64,000 nt of DNA from assembly GCF_900105385.1 (NCBI RefSeq), contig NZ_LT629772.1, positions 3,906,001 to 3,970,000 of the forward strand. Reading direction: 5' to 3'. Shown here piece by piece: positions 39,370 through 47,870 of the stretch (positions are counted from its first letter, which is position 1; every line of letters begins with the position of its first letter). Position numbers and translations under genes: made by a program. The notes beneath the pieces were generated by a model that saw only the letters and a program-made list of their open reading frames with translations, was not told the origin of the DNA and did not search any database. Source of the stretch: Microlunatus soli (GTDB lineage: Bacteria; Actinomycetota; Actinomycetes; Propionibacteriales; Propionibacteriaceae).

Positions 39370-40646
39370 GTCCACTGGTCGAGCGCATCCTGCCGTCGCG
39401 GATGGGGCGTGATTTCCGCTGGTTGATGGCGTCGTCGTGGACCAGCAACATCGGCGACGGGATCGCGCTGGCGGCCGGCCCACTGCTGGTCGCCTCGCAG
39501 ACCGATTCGGCGTTCGTCGTCGCCCTGGCCGCACTGTTGCAACGGCTGCCCTGGCTGGTCTTCGGGCTCTGGGCCGGCGCACTCGCCGACCGGCTCGACC
39601 GGCGGCGGGTGGTGATGATCTCCGACACCCTGCGGGCCGGAGTGATCGCCGTCCTGTGCCTGGTGATCGTCACCGGCAGGATCAACATCGGCGTCATCCT
39701 GGTCGCGATGACGCTGTACGGCGTGGCGGAGGTGTTCGCCGACACCACCACCTCGACGCTGCTGCCGATGATGGTCGACAAGGCCGACCTCGGCACCGGC
39801 AACCAGCGTCTGCAGGCAGGTTTCCTGACCTGCAACCAGTTGCTCGGACCGCCGGTCGGGGCGTTCCTGTTCGCGATCGGTTCGGTGTGGCCGTTCGCCG
39901 TCCAGGTGATCTGCGTGCTGCTCGCGGTGCTGCTGGTATCCCGGATCGCCAGGTCCCGTACGGCCTCGACCGGACAGGAGCCGTGCTCGACCGATCAACA
40001 GCCGGCGGAGCCGAGCCACATCCGCCGTGACATCGCCGAAGGGCTGCGCTGGATCTGGCAGCATGCCGCGGTCCGCACCCTGGCGTTGGTCATCCTGGTC
40101 TTCAACGTGACCTGGGCCGCGGCCTGGTCGGTGCTGGTGCTCTGGTCGCGGGACCACCTCGGGATGAGCGAGGTCGGCTACGGGCTGCTGACCACCGGCA
40201 CCGGCGTCGGCGGGCTGATCGGGACCGCGCTCTACGGGGCAGTCGAACGCCGGTTCGCGCTGGCGACCGTGATGCGGGTCTGCCTGCTGCTGGAAGTACT
40301 CACACATCTGGCCCTGGCGCTCACCGACGCCGGCTGGCTGGCGATCGTCATCATGGTCGAATTCGGCGCCTACGGTTTCATCTGGGGAACGGTGTCCAAC
40401 ACCGTCCGGCAGCGGGCCGTCCCGCAGCAGTATCAGGGCCGGGTCAGCGCGGTCTACATGATGTGCGTGTTCGGCGGCCTGATCGCCGGCCAGGCGATCG
40501 GCGGGCTGATCGCCGAGCAGTGGGGGCTGGTGGCCCCGTTCTGGTTCGCCTTCGCCGGCGCCGGCATCACCCTGATCCTGGTCTGGCGGCAGTTGGCCAG
40601 CATCGCCCACGCCGGCGACGACCTGCCGGAGCCGACCCGACCGTGA
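39366..40646 (+). CDS. MFS transporter (MFS_3/EntS-like)
   Basis: The 426 residues form about 12 membrane helices. Seen: WTSNIGDGIALAAGPLLVA in helix 1, GALADRLDRRRVVMISD (motif A between helices 2 and 3), then GLLTTGTGVGGLIG in the second half and YQGRVSAVYMM. This subfamily includes enterobactin exporter EntS and macrolide efflux proteins, so an exporter is likely but cargo unknown. GTG 39366 overlaps the aminotransferase stop by four bases (GTGA). Confidence 0.82.
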   Translation: MSPLVERILPSRMGRDFRWLMASSWTSNIGDGIALAAGPLLVASQTDSAFVVALAALLQRLPWLVFGLWAGALADRLDRRRVVMISDTLRAGVIAVLCLVIVTGRINIGVILVAMTLYGVAEVFADTTTSTLLPMMVDKADLGTGNQRLQAGFLTCNQLLGPPVGAFLFAIGSVWPFAVQVICVLLAVLLVSRIARSRTASTGQEPCSTDQQPAEPSHIRRDIAEGLRWIWQHAAVRTLALVILVFNVTWAAAWSVLVLWSRDHLGMSEVGYGLLTTGTGVGGLIGTALYGAVERRFALATVMRVCLLLEVLTHLALALTDAGWLAIVIMVEFGAYGFIWGTVSNTVRQRAVPQQYQGRVSAVYMMCVFGGLIAGQAIGGLIAEQWGLVAPFWFAFAGAGITLILVWRQLASIAHAGDDLPEPTRP

Positions 40647-40767
40647 GCGGTCTGACCGCCGAGTTCGCATCTGGCCGTCCGGTTGCGTACACTCAACCTC
40701 TTGGTGGCTTCACCATGGTCGGTCGCGCCCAACTCGCGGGTGCCTCTAGGCTGTGGAGAGCTGTCGA

Positions 40768-40840
40768 AGGGCATTAGCTCAATTGGTAGAGCATCGGTCT
40801 CCAAAACCGAAGGTTGTGGGTTCGAGTCCCTCATGCCCTG
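40768..40840 (+). tRNA. tRNA-Trp (anticodon CCA)
   Basis: This is a 73-nt cloverleaf with acceptor arms AGGGCAT and ATGCCCT, D-loop GCTCAATTGGTAGAGC, anticodon stem TCGGT/ACCGA enclosing CTCCAAA (CCA), T-arm GTGGG-TTCGAGT-CCCTC with one mismatch, discriminator G and no encoded CCA. Its place just before secE is conserved in actinobacteria. Confidence 0.95.
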
Positions 40841-40962
40841 CGCAACGGGCCCGGCAGGCTGGATCGGCCCGCTGCCGGACGGCCCCAGATCGGGAGGTAC
40901 GGGTCGGCCGGGAGGCTAGTCGAACCTGGCTAGCAAGCTGAACCGACCAGAAGGACACCCAC

Positions 40963-41604
40963 GTGGCGGAAGAGAAGGACACCGATTCGGCGCCGGACGA
41001 CGGCGTGACCGAATCGGATGCTGTCACACCCTCACCGCGGCACGGGATCGCGCCGGAGACTCCCGAACCGGCCGATGTCGCGGACGAGACGCCCACGTCC
41101 GACGAGCTGGACGAGACCGACTCCGTCGACACGTCCGAGGACGCCGAAGACGTGGAGCGAGCCGACCCGGACGCGTCGGGCGACGATGCCGATCCGGTCG
41201 ACGATGCCGACTCGACCGAGGATTCCGCTCCCGCGGAGGACTCCGATCCTGCCGAGGATTCCGATGGATCCGGTGCGGATCGGGAGCTGGTCGGTGTCGG
41301 TGCCGCCGCGAAATCCCGGCAGGCCGGGTCGCGTTCCGGCGGTCAGCTGGCCAAATCCAGCGGCCGCGCCAAGAAGGACAAGCCGACACCCAAGCAGCGT
41401 GCCGAGGTCGACAAGCCGAAGCGGACGACGCCGCTGGAGTTCGTGCGCGGCGCGATCTCAGAACTGAAGAAGGTCGTTTATCCGACCGGTTCCCAACTGG
41501 CGAACTATTTCGTGGTCGTGCTGGTGTTCGTGATGCTCGTCATCGCGATCGTGACGGCGCTGGATTACGGCTTCGGTTGGGCGATGCTGAAGGTGTTCAG
41601 CTGA
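40963..41604 (+). CDS. secE: Preprotein translocase subunit SecE with long acidic N-terminal extension
   Basis: Only the last 65 of 213 residues are the SecE core: TPLEFVRGAISELKKVVYPTG (amphipathic helix) followed by one membrane helix, LANYFVVVLVFVMLVIAIVTAL. It stabilises SecY in the Sec channel. The first 145 residues are low complexity, rich in Asp, Glu, Ser and Pro (for example EDSAPAEDSDPAEDSDGSG), then a basic stretch SGRAKKDKPTPKQRAEVDKPK. Actinobacterial SecE often has a short extension; this one is unusually long. GTG 40963 follows AGAAGGACA. The stop overlaps the nusG ATG by one base. Confidence 0.92.
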   Translation: MAEEKDTDSAPDDGVTESDAVTPSPRHGIAPETPEPADVADETPTSDELDETDSVDTSEDAEDVERADPDASGDDADPVDDADSTEDSAPAEDSDPAEDSDGSGADRELVGVGAAAKSRQAGSRSGGQLAKSSGRAKKDKPTPKQRAEVDKPKRTTPLEFVRGAISELKKVVYPTGSQLANYFVVVLVFVMLVIAIVTALDYGFGWAMLKVFS

Positions 41605-42620
41605 TGACCGACCCCGCCGCAGAATCGTCCCCGAGCCAGCCCGGCAACGGCCAAGTCAACGATGGAGAACAAGACGTGACAGAGAACTTTCCCACGAACT
41701 CCGCACCCGAGGGTGAGGAGTCGCCGGAAAGCACCCCATCACAGGATCAGGCGACCGAGCAGGATCTGGCACCCCAGCAGGATCTGGCACCCCAGCAGGA
41801 TGAGGGCCAGGAGCAGGATTTCGAGATCGACCTGGGCCAGGACAGCTTCGGTGAAGGCAGTTCCGATTCCGACGTCGACATCGACCTGAACTTCGGATCC
41901 GACGCTGCCGAAGAGTCCGGCGACAGCGGCATCAACCTCGATTTCAAGACCGAGGCAGAGGAAGAGGCCGACGAACAGGCCGAGCTCGACGAGGCGGACG
42001 CCGACGCCGCCGACGAGGCCGTGCTGGAAGCGTTCCGCAGCGAGCTGCGGGCCAAGATCGGCGACTGGTACGTCGTGCACACCTACTCCGGGATGGAGAA
42101 CCGGGTCCAGCAGAATCTGGAGAACCGGGTGTCCTCGCTCAACATGGAGGACTTCATCTTCGAGATCGTGGTGCCGACCGAGGAGGTCACCGAGATCCGC
42201 AACGGTCAGCGCAAGACGCTGAAGCGGACCACGTTGCCCGGTTACGTGCTGGTCCGGATGGACCTGACCGACGAGTCCTGGTCGACCGTTCGACACACCC
42301 CGTCGGTGACCGGCTTCGTCGGACATTCCAACAATCCGGTGCCGCTCGGGCTGGACGAGGTGGAGAAGATGCTGGCTCCGGCCGTCGTCGCCGCCGCCAA
42401 CGCCAGTAAGGAGGCCCCGACCCGGGCCAAGAAGAAGAAGGTCGAGGTCGCCGACTTCGCACCGGGCGATTCGGTGATGGTGATCGACGGTCCGTTCGCC
42501 GGCGTGCACGCCACGATCACCGAGATCAACGCCAATGCCCAGCGGATCAAGGCCCTGGTCGAGATCCTCGGTCGGGAGACCCCGGTCGACCTGACGTTCT
42601 CCCAGATCCAGAAGGTCTAG
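41604..42620 (+). CDS. nusG: Transcription termination/antitermination factor NusG with long acidic extension
   Basis: Up to 338 residues. The core lies at the C-terminal half: NGN domain from WYVVHTYSGMENRVQQNLE through PGYVLVRMDLTDESW, then the KOW domain FAPGDSVMVIDGPFAG. It binds RNA polymerase and couples to Rho or ribosomes. The first 150 residues are acidic and repetitive, with EQDLAPQQDLAPQQDEG and clusters of Asp and Glu. Start: ATG 41604 overlaps the secE stop, but GGAG at 41664-41667 lies eight bases before GTG 41676 and is a strong alternative. It is followed by a dispersed repeat and rplK. Confidence 0.93.
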   Translation: MTDPAAESSPSQPGNGQVNDGEQDVTENFPTNSAPEGEESPESTPSQDQATEQDLAPQQDLAPQQDEGQEQDFEIDLGQDSFGEGSSDSDVDIDLNFGSDAAEESGDSGINLDFKTEAEEEADEQAELDEADADAADEAVLEAFRSELRAKIGDWYVVHTYSGMENRVQQNLENRVSSLNMEDFIFEIVVPTEEVTEIRNGQRKTLKRTTLPGYVLVRMDLTDESWSTVRHTPSVTGFVGHSNNPVPLGLDEVEKMLAPAVVAAANASKEAPTRAKKKKVEVADFAPGDSVMVIDGPFAGVHATITEINANAQRIKALVEILGRETPVDLTFSQIQKV

Positions 42621-42630
42621 GTCATGCATG

Positions 42631-42656
42631 AGGGTCCGGAGCTTGTCGAAGGATCC
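42631..42656 (+). repeat. Dispersed TGTCGAAGG repeat between nusG and rplK
   Basis: AGGGTCCGGAGCTTGTCGAAGG begins 11 bp after the nusG stop. It is a single, uninverted copy; the core GGTCC..GAGCTTGTCGAAGG matches the copy at 44021-44042 with one change. Confidence 0.7.
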
Positions 42657-42747
42657 TCGAACTCAAAGATTTCCCGTGCGACCCTCGTACGGGATGAAGA
42701 AGGATGCCGGGCGCCCTGCCCGGCACAGTAGCTAAGGACCCACAGTT

Positions 42748-43179
42748 ATGCCCGCCAAGAAGAAGGTCGCGGCGCTGGTCAAGGTTGCCCTGCAAGCGGG
42801 CGCTGCGACCCCCGCCCCGCCGGTCGGTACCGCCCTCGGTCCGCACGGCGTCAACATCATGGAATTCTGCAAGGCCTACAATGCCGCCACAGAATCCCAG
42901 CGTGGCAACGTGATTCCGGTCGAGATCACCATCTACGAAGACCGCAGCTTCACGTTCATCACCAAGACCCCGCCGGCCGCCGAGCTGATCAAGAAGGCAG
43001 CCGGTGTCAGCAAGGGTGCGAGCAATCCGCTGACCGGCAAGGTCGGCAAGATCACTGCCGCCCAGGTCCGTGAGATCGCCACCACCAAGCTCCCCGATCT
43101 GAACGCCAACGATGTCGACGGCGCCATGAAGATCGTCGAGGGCACCGCCCGTTCGATGGGTGTCACCGTCGAAGGCTGA
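42748..43179 (+). CDS. rplK: 50S ribosomal protein L11
   Basis: This 143-residue protein starts [21 protein letters not shown] and carries the L11 landmarks [23 protein letters not shown], the Pro-rich N-terminal domain and the C-terminal RNA-binding domain ([32 protein letters not shown] in pieces). It binds the GTPase-associated region of 23S rRNA. The usual length is about 142, so it is intact. A 127-bp spacer with a dispersed repeat separates it from nusG. Confidence 0.97.
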   Translation: MPAKKKVAALVKVALQAGAATPAPPVGTALGPHGVNIMEFCKAYNAATESQRGNVIPVEITIYEDRSFTFITKTPPAAELIKKAAGVSKGASNPLTGKVGKITAAQVREIATTKLPDLNANDVDGAMKIVEGTARSMGVTVEG

Positions 43180-43203
43180 CCAAACGAGGCAACATGCCCC
43201 GCA

Positions 43204-43240
43204 GAGGTGACCACCTCGGGGGTCAGGGGGTCGTCCCCCT
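43204..43240 (+). promoter_or_regulatory. Two short hairpins in the rplK-rplA spacer
   Basis: GAGGTG-AC-CACCTC (43204-43217) and AGGGGG-TCGT-CCCCCT (43225-43240) are perfect stems 7 bp apart, 64 bp before the rplA start. L1 binds its own mRNA in many bacteria, so a translational or attenuation role is possible, but I did not find the L1 site itself. Confidence 0.35.
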
Positions 43241-43303
43241 GCAAATCGCCTGGGAGGGCCCGTGCGCGGCCCGGTACCAGAACTAGTTGAGAGGTAACTA
43301 GCC

Positions 43304-43999
43304 ATGAAGCGCAGCAAGAACTACTCCGCAGCAGCGGAGAAGCGGGATCCCGAGCAGCTGTACGCCCCGGTCGAGGCACTGACCCTGGCCAAGGACAACA
43401 GCTCGGCCAAGTTCGACGAGACCGTCGACGTGGCCATGCGGCTCGGTGTCGATCCCCGTAAGGCAGACCAGATGGTCCGCGGCACCGTGAATCTCCCCAA
43501 CGGAACCGGCAAGACGGCACGGGTCCTCGTCTTCGCCACCGGGGATCGGGCCGCACAGGCCGAAGCAGCGGGTGCCGACGAGGTCGGCTCCGACGAGCTG
43601 ATCGAGAAGGTGTCCGGCGGCTACCTGGACTTCGACGCCGTCGTCGCCACCCCGGATCTGATGGGCAAGGTCGGACGGCTGGGTCGTGTTCTCGGCCCGC
43701 GCGGTCTGATGCCGAACCCGAAGACCGGCACCGTCACCATGGACGTGGCCCGCGCCGTGTCCGAGATCAAGGGCGGCAAGATCGAATTCCGTGTCGATCG
43801 GCACGCCAATCTGCATTTCATCATCGGCAAGGCGTCCTTCAGCACCGATCAGCTGAGCCAGAACTACTTCGCCGCGCTGGATGAGGTGCTCCGGTTGAAG
43901 CCGAGCAGCTCGAAGGGTCGTTACATCAAGAAGATCACCGTCTCCACCACGATGGGGCCGGGCGTTCAGGTCGATCCGAGCGATACCAAGGCCGTCTGA
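43304..43999 (+). CDS. rplA: 50S ribosomal protein L1
   Basis: This 231-residue L1 starts [15 protein letters not shown] and shows [36 protein letters not shown], the central [22 protein letters not shown] signature and the final [17 protein letters not shown]. It binds 23S rRNA at the stalk that guides tRNA exit. GAGAGG is seven to eight bases before ATG 43304. A strong nested hairpin follows within 20 bp, so the secE-nusG-rplK-rplA transcript probably ends here rather than reading into rplJ. Confidence 0.97.
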   Translation: MKRSKNYSAAAEKRDPEQLYAPVEALTLAKDNSSAKFDETVDVAMRLGVDPRKADQMVRGTVNLPNGTGKTARVLVFATGDRAAQAEAAGADEVGSDELIEKVSGGYLDFDAVVATPDLMGKVGRLGRVLGPRGLMPNPKTGTVTMDVARAVSEIKGGKIEFRVDRHANLHFIIGKASFSTDQLSQNYFAALDEVLRLKPSSSKGRYIKKITVSTTMGPGVQVDPSDTKAV

Positions 44000-44016
44000 G
44001 TAAACACCGTCTCGGG

Positions 44017-44110
44017 ACAAAGGGTCCTGAGCTTGTCGAAGGACCGCTGCCCCGAACATGGGGGAGCGGTCAAGGGTTATCAGCCCTTCGACGAGCTCAG
44101 GGCCCTTGTT
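44017..44110 (+). terminator. Nested inverted dispersed repeats forming a terminator after rplA
   Basis: ACAAAGGGTCCTGAGCTTGT continuing CGAAGG (44017-44042) pairs with CCCTTCGACGAGCTCAGGGC continuing CCTTGT (44084-44109). Inside it, ACCGCT (44043-44048) pairs with AGCGGT and CCCC with GGGG. The whole span folds on itself, followed by TTTGTTGT. This looks like two inverted copies of the dispersed repeat used as the rplKA terminator. Confidence 0.7.
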
Positions 44111-44317
44111 TGTTGTGCGAGTAGTTTTGTTCGTTGCGCGGAGGCGGTTTGCGCCTTGCGCAATGCCCTTGCCGAACGGATGGCCAGGACGTAACGGCCG
44201 AGGGAATTGTTCTGAGCAAGTATTGGCGCGTCCGGGGTACGGCAGTTATGTTTGCGCTCTCGGGGTTGCAGTTCGTCGGAATTTTCGTTCGCCTTCGTTT
44301 GACACGGGAGATTCGCC

Positions 44318-45142
44318 ATGTTGCACTCCGGCATCTCGATGCGTCGCGGCCTCCGCGTCGGCATCGCCGCTCTGATCCTCAGTCTGACCGCTCCGGCCGC
44401 GCTCAGTGCAGCCTCCCCGGACAAACCGCGGTCGGAGCAGGCCGGGAACCACGAGATGGGTTCGCAGATCCGTCGGCACGAGGGCGTCGGTCCGACGGCT
44501 CGGTCGACGGCGACCGTGGCCGCATCCGGGGTGCAGGGGATGGACGTCAGCAGCTGGCAGGGCACCGTCAACTGGTCCGCGCACTACAGCGACGGACGCC
44601 GCTTCGCCTACGTCAAGGCGACCGAAGGAACGTCCTACACGAGCTCGACCTTCTCCGCGCAGTACAACGGCTCGTACAAGGCCGGCTTCATCCGTGGCGC
44701 GTACCACTTCGCGCTGCCGAACAAGTCCAGCGGTGCCACCCAGGCCAAGTTCTTCTCCGACCACGGAGGTGGCTGGTCCGCCGACGGCAAGACCCTGCCC
44801 GGCGTGGTCGACATGGAGTACAACCCGTACGGCTCCACCTGCTACGGCAAGACCAAGGCGCAGATGCGCAGCTGGATCGCCGATTTCAGCAACTATTACA
44901 AGAGCCGCTGGAACAAGTACCCGGCGATCTACACCTCCACCAGCTGGTGGAACCAGTGCGTGAACAGCTCCTTCAGCAGCACCAACGCGTTGTGGGTCGC
45001 GCGCTACAGCAGCAGCGTCGGCACGCTGCCGTACAACTGGAGCTACTACACCATCTGGCAGTACAGCGACTCGCCGTACGACAAGGACCGTTTCAACGGG
45101 ACGATGACGCAACTGAAGGCGTTCGCCACCAACCGCGACTGA
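44318..45142 (+). CDS. Secreted GH25 lysozyme-like muramidase
   Basis: This 274-residue protein has a Sec signal peptide (MRRGLRVGIAALILSLTAPAALSAAS), a linker of about 40 residues, and a GH25 domain: GMDVSSWQGTVNW (catalytic Asp), FAYVKATEGTSY, FIRGAYHFALP, and VVDMEYNPYG with the acidic pair. It would cleave the MurNAc-GlcNAc bond of peptidoglycan outside the cell. Two cysteines (CYGK, NQCVN) may form a disulphide. GGGAG is eight bases before ATG 44318; a second ATG at 44339 is in frame. The 200 bp between the rplA terminator and this gene hold no recognisable ORF. Confidence 0.88.
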   Translation: MLHSGISMRRGLRVGIAALILSLTAPAALSAASPDKPRSEQAGNHEMGSQIRRHEGVGPTARSTATVAASGVQGMDVSSWQGTVNWSAHYSDGRRFAYVKATEGTSYTSSTFSAQYNGSYKAGFIRGAYHFALPNKSSGATQAKFFSDHGGGWSADGKTLPGVVDMEYNPYGSTCYGKTKAQMRSWIADFSNYYKSRWNKYPAIYTSTSWWNQCVNSSFSSTNALWVARYSSSVGTLPYNWSYYTIWQYSDSPYDKDRFNGTMTQLKAFATNRD

Positions 45143-45164
45143 GCGAGCACCCTCGGGGCCGGAC

Positions 45165-45875
45165 GTGACGACGGAACGAGGCGACGACTTCAGCCGCGCA
45201 CCGTGGCTGTATCCGGGGACGCCGGTCGATCGGAGCGATCCGATCGATCCGGTCGAACTGGAGCAGATCGGCTCGGCCGGTCGGACGCTGGTGGTGGCCG
45301 TCGGTTCGAATGCCTCCCGGGCAGTGATGCAGCGCAAGTTCGAGCGCTACGGAGTCTCGCCTGTCGTGTCATTCCTGCGCGCACGGGTGACCGGGCTACG
45401 GGTCGGTCACAGCGCCCACGTCAGTGCGCCGGGCTACATCCCGGCGGCGCCGGTGGCCGATCCGACGGTTCGCACCGACCTGGTCGCCTCGCTGATGGAC
45501 GCCGACGGGCTGGCGGCCTTGGACGCCACCGAACCGAACTACGTCCGCACCGAGCTGCCCGCCGACCGGTTCCCGATCGAGCTGTCGCCGGCCGGTCCCG
45601 ACGGCCGGACGGTCGCCCACCCGGCGTCGTTCTGGGTGTATCTGTCCCGGCACGGGGTCCTCGGCCCGGCCCGCCGGCGTGCCCTGCAGCTGCTGGCCCA
45701 GGAACGGCTGTTCACCCTGCTGGCCGAGGAGTGCATCGGATTCGGCCGGCTGGCCGATGGCGGCCCGCGGGCCGTGATGCGTGCCCTTGCTGCCAGTGCT
45801 GATCTGCGCCGCACCGGCCGGCAGGTCCTCCGGGACGCCGGCTGGGCCCGATCGGCGGGACTCGGGCCCGGGTAG
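45165..45875 (+). CDS. Conserved hypothetical protein, gamma-glutamylcyclotransferase-like N-terminus
   Basis: I do not firmly recognise this 236-residue protein. Residues 40-80 (TLVVAVGSNASRAVMQRKF, VVSFLRARVTGLRVGHSAHV) resemble the YGSN opening of gamma-glutamylcyclotransferase-like folds, and LDATEPNYVRTEL could be the later strand, but no catalytic Glu is clearly placed. The C-terminal 80 residues are helical and rich in Arg and Leu. No signal peptide or membrane helix is evident. GTG 45165 lies 23 bp after the lysozyme stop, so co-transcription is likely. Confidence 0.5.
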   Translation: MTTERGDDFSRAPWLYPGTPVDRSDPIDPVELEQIGSAGRTLVVAVGSNASRAVMQRKFERYGVSPVVSFLRARVTGLRVGHSAHVSAPGYIPAAPVADPTVRTDLVASLMDADGLAALDATEPNYVRTELPADRFPIELSPAGPDGRTVAHPASFWVYLSRHGVLGPARRRALQLLAQERLFTLLAEECIGFGRLADGGPRAVMRALAASADLRRTGRQVLRDAGWARSAGLGPG

Positions 45876-45910
45876 GCGTCGGGCGCGTCAGCTCGTTGCG
45901 AGCTGCACGA

Positions 45911-46076
45911 TTAGTGTCCTGCGCCCGACATCCGGCACACAATTCGAACGCCTGAAGCAGCAATCTGCAGCGTTGGCATCGGCTTACATACGCCCGGTAA
46001 GCGCACCTCTGCCGCCTTGCAGCTCACTACTTCAGACGCCCGACTTATGCACCGGATCTCGGGCGCAGGACACTAG
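45911..46076. repeat. Palindromic element, copy B (166 bp)
   Basis: Outer arms start TTAGTGTCCTGCGCCCGA on the left and end as its near complement followed by CTAG on the right; 25 of the first 30 bases pair. Inner CCTGAAGCAGCAATCTGC pairs with GCAGCTCACTACTTCAGA. The reverse-strand core GAGCTGCAAGGCGG, AGGTGCGC, CCAACGC, GCTTCAGGCG matches copy C nearly base for base. It ends 10 bp before the dGTPase ATG. Confidence 0.88.
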
Positions 46077-46086
46077 TCTTCTCCGA

Positions 46087-47415
46087 ATGAGGGCGGCGCA
46101 CTACTCCGACCAGGATCTCGAGCAGCATTCGCTCCGGCGTCGGGTGGCCGATGCCGGTCAGCGGACCGGGTTCGAGCACGACGTCGACCGGATCATGTAT
46201 TCGACCGAGTGGAGGTCACTGGCCGGCAAGAGCCAGGTGGTCGCCAGCGGCGAACTCGGCGCGTACCACACCCGGCTGACCCACTCGATGAAGGTCGCCC
46301 AGCTCGGTCGCCGGATGACCGAACGGCTGGAGCGACAATACGGCGGCCCCAACCCGGCCCTGGTGGAAGCCGCCTGCATGGCGCACGACATCGGACATCC
46401 ACCGTTCGGGCATGCCGGCGAGACCGCGCTGCGGGAGACGATGGACGAGTTGCGGGCCGGCGATCTGGACAGCTTCGAGGGCAACGCCCAGACGTTGCGG
46501 ATCATCACCGACCTGGCCTCCCACAAGTATTCCGGCCATCGCGGGTTGCACCTGTCCCGGGCCAGCCTCGATGCCGCGATCAAGTATCCGTGGCAGCGGA
46601 CGCCGTGGGCGGTGAACAGCTACCACTTCGCCAAATGGGGCGTCTACGCCGTGGACCGGCCGACGTTCGACTGGATCCGGGCCGGCCGGGAGGACGAGCT
46701 GACACCGGTCGAGGAACAGGTGATGGACTGGGCCGACGACGTGACCTATGCCTGCCACGACGTCGAGGACTTCTACCGCGCCGGATTGATCCCGCTGCCG
46801 GCCCTGCTGCCGGAGCCGGGGGAGGGCGGGCCGCAGACCGAGCTGGAGACCGACCGGTTCCTGACCTACGTCGCCGACAAACGCCGGGCCGCCGGCATCG
46901 ATGCCGACCATGATCAACTTCGGCAGCTGCTGGCCGAGGTCGGGCGGGCGCTGGTCAAGCCCGGGCTGCCGTCGGCCTACACCGGACGGCACGAGGACGA
47001 GATCGCCGTCAACGCCCGGACCGCCGAACTGATCGACTACTTCACCCGCGACCTCCGGCTGGAGATCACCGGGTCGGCCCCGATCCGTTACCAGGCACGG
47101 CTGATCGTGCCTGCCGAGCGCCGCGCCGCCTGCGACCTGCTCAAGGAGCTGGTCTGGTGTTACGTGATCGACCGGCCGGCGCTGGCCACCCAGCAGCACG
47201 GCACCCGGCGGATCATCTCCGAGCTGCTGCGCTGGACCTACGAGGCGCCGCACCTGCTGCCGATCGCGCGTCGCGAGGAACTGGATCTGCACGGTGACCC
47301 GATGCGGGCCGCCGCCGACCACGTCGCGTCGCTGACCGAGGATCAGGCGATCGCGCTGCATCGCCGGATGTCCGGGGCCGGACTCGGCTCACTCGCCGAC
47401 GGCACCTGGATCTGA
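46087..47415 (+). CDS. dGTPase-like HD-domain triphosphohydrolase
   Basis: This 442-residue HD-domain protein has the dGTPase landmarks STEWRSLAGKSQVV, HTRLTHSMKVAQLGR, AACMAHDIGHPPFGHAGE (metal-binding HD pair) and SFEGNAQTLRI, then DWADDVTYACHDVED with a further ligand. These enzymes cut dNTPs to deoxynucleoside and tripolyphosphate. It is the conserved gene often found before dnaG in actinobacteria; here dnaG is absent. ATG 46087 lies directly after palindromic element B, which must therefore be in its 5' leader or promoter. Its 3' end overlaps the convergent HxlR gene by 27 bp. Confidence 0.87.
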   Translation: MRAAHYSDQDLEQHSLRRRVADAGQRTGFEHDVDRIMYSTEWRSLAGKSQVVASGELGAYHTRLTHSMKVAQLGRRMTERLERQYGGPNPALVEAACMAHDIGHPPFGHAGETALRETMDELRAGDLDSFEGNAQTLRIITDLASHKYSGHRGLHLSRASLDAAIKYPWQRTPWAVNSYHFAKWGVYAVDRPTFDWIRAGREDELTPVEEQVMDWADDVTYACHDVEDFYRAGLIPLPALLPEPGEGGPQTELETDRFLTYVADKRRAAGIDADHDQLRQLLAEVGRALVKPGLPSAYTGRHEDEIAVNARTAELIDYFTRDLRLEITGSAPIRYQARLIVPAERRAACDLLKELVWCYVIDRPALATQQHGTRRIISELLRWTYEAPHLLPIARREELDLHGDPMRAAADHVASLTEDQAIALHRRMSGAGLGSLADGTWI

Positions 47416-47844
47416 TCCCGACGCCCGACCGGTCATACCGTCGGCGTCGAGATAGTCGGCACCCCAGGCGTCCAACGCGGCGACGATCGGCTCCAGGGTG
47501 CGGCCGCGTTCGGTCAGCGAATACTCCACCCGGGGTGGCACCTCGGCGTACACCGTCCGGGTGACGATCCCGTCGGTCTCCAGCTCGCGCAGCTGTCGGG
47601 TCAGCACCCGTGGCGTGACCGGGCCGACGGCTCGGCGCAGCTCGCCGAACCGGTGGGTGCGTTCGATCAGCTGCTTCACCGCGGTCATCTTCCAGGCACC
47701 GCCGAGAACCGCGATCGCCACCTCGACCGGGCACACCTCGATCGCCCGGGCCACCGGCGCTCGGGTCAGCGGTGTTGCGGGTTCGTCGACTCCATTAGTA
47801 TCCGAAGGGGTACTAGGTGACGAGATTGTGCGTACTTGTGCCAT
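47389..47844 (-). CDS. HxlR-family transcriptional regulator
   Basis: The protein has up to 151 residues. The HxlR winged helix begins at EVCPVEVAIAVLGGAWKMTAVKQL, followed by RFGELRRAVGPVTPRVLTRQLRELETDGIV, RTVYAEVPPRVEYSLTERGRTL and a short tail. Divergent position to an NAD(P)H-dependent oxidoreductase is the classic arrangement for redox or electrophile sensing by this family. The first 30 residues are not conserved, and a dyad lies within their codons. A GTG at 47754, a dozen residues before the CPVE block, may be the real start. Confidence 0.85.
   Translation of the reverse strand: MAQVRTISSPSTPSDTNGVDEPATPLTRAPVARAIEVCPVEVAIAVLGGAWKMTAVKQLIERTHRFGELRRAVGPVTPRVLTRQLRELETDGIVTRTVYAEVPPRVEYSLTERGRTLEPIVAALDAWGADYLDADGMTGRASGSDPGAVGE
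47796..47815. promoter_or_regulatory. Candidate HxlR operator
   Basis: TAGTATCC-GAAG-GGGTACTA is a 20-bp dyad with one mismatch in its 8-bp arms. It lies within the first 17 codons of the longest HxlR frame and 56 bp before the divergent oxidoreductase start. AGTATCC/GGTACT-like sites are typical for HxlR and related regulators. Confidence 0.55.
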
Positions 47845-47870
47845 CGGTCTATTGAACCCACAGTGGACTC

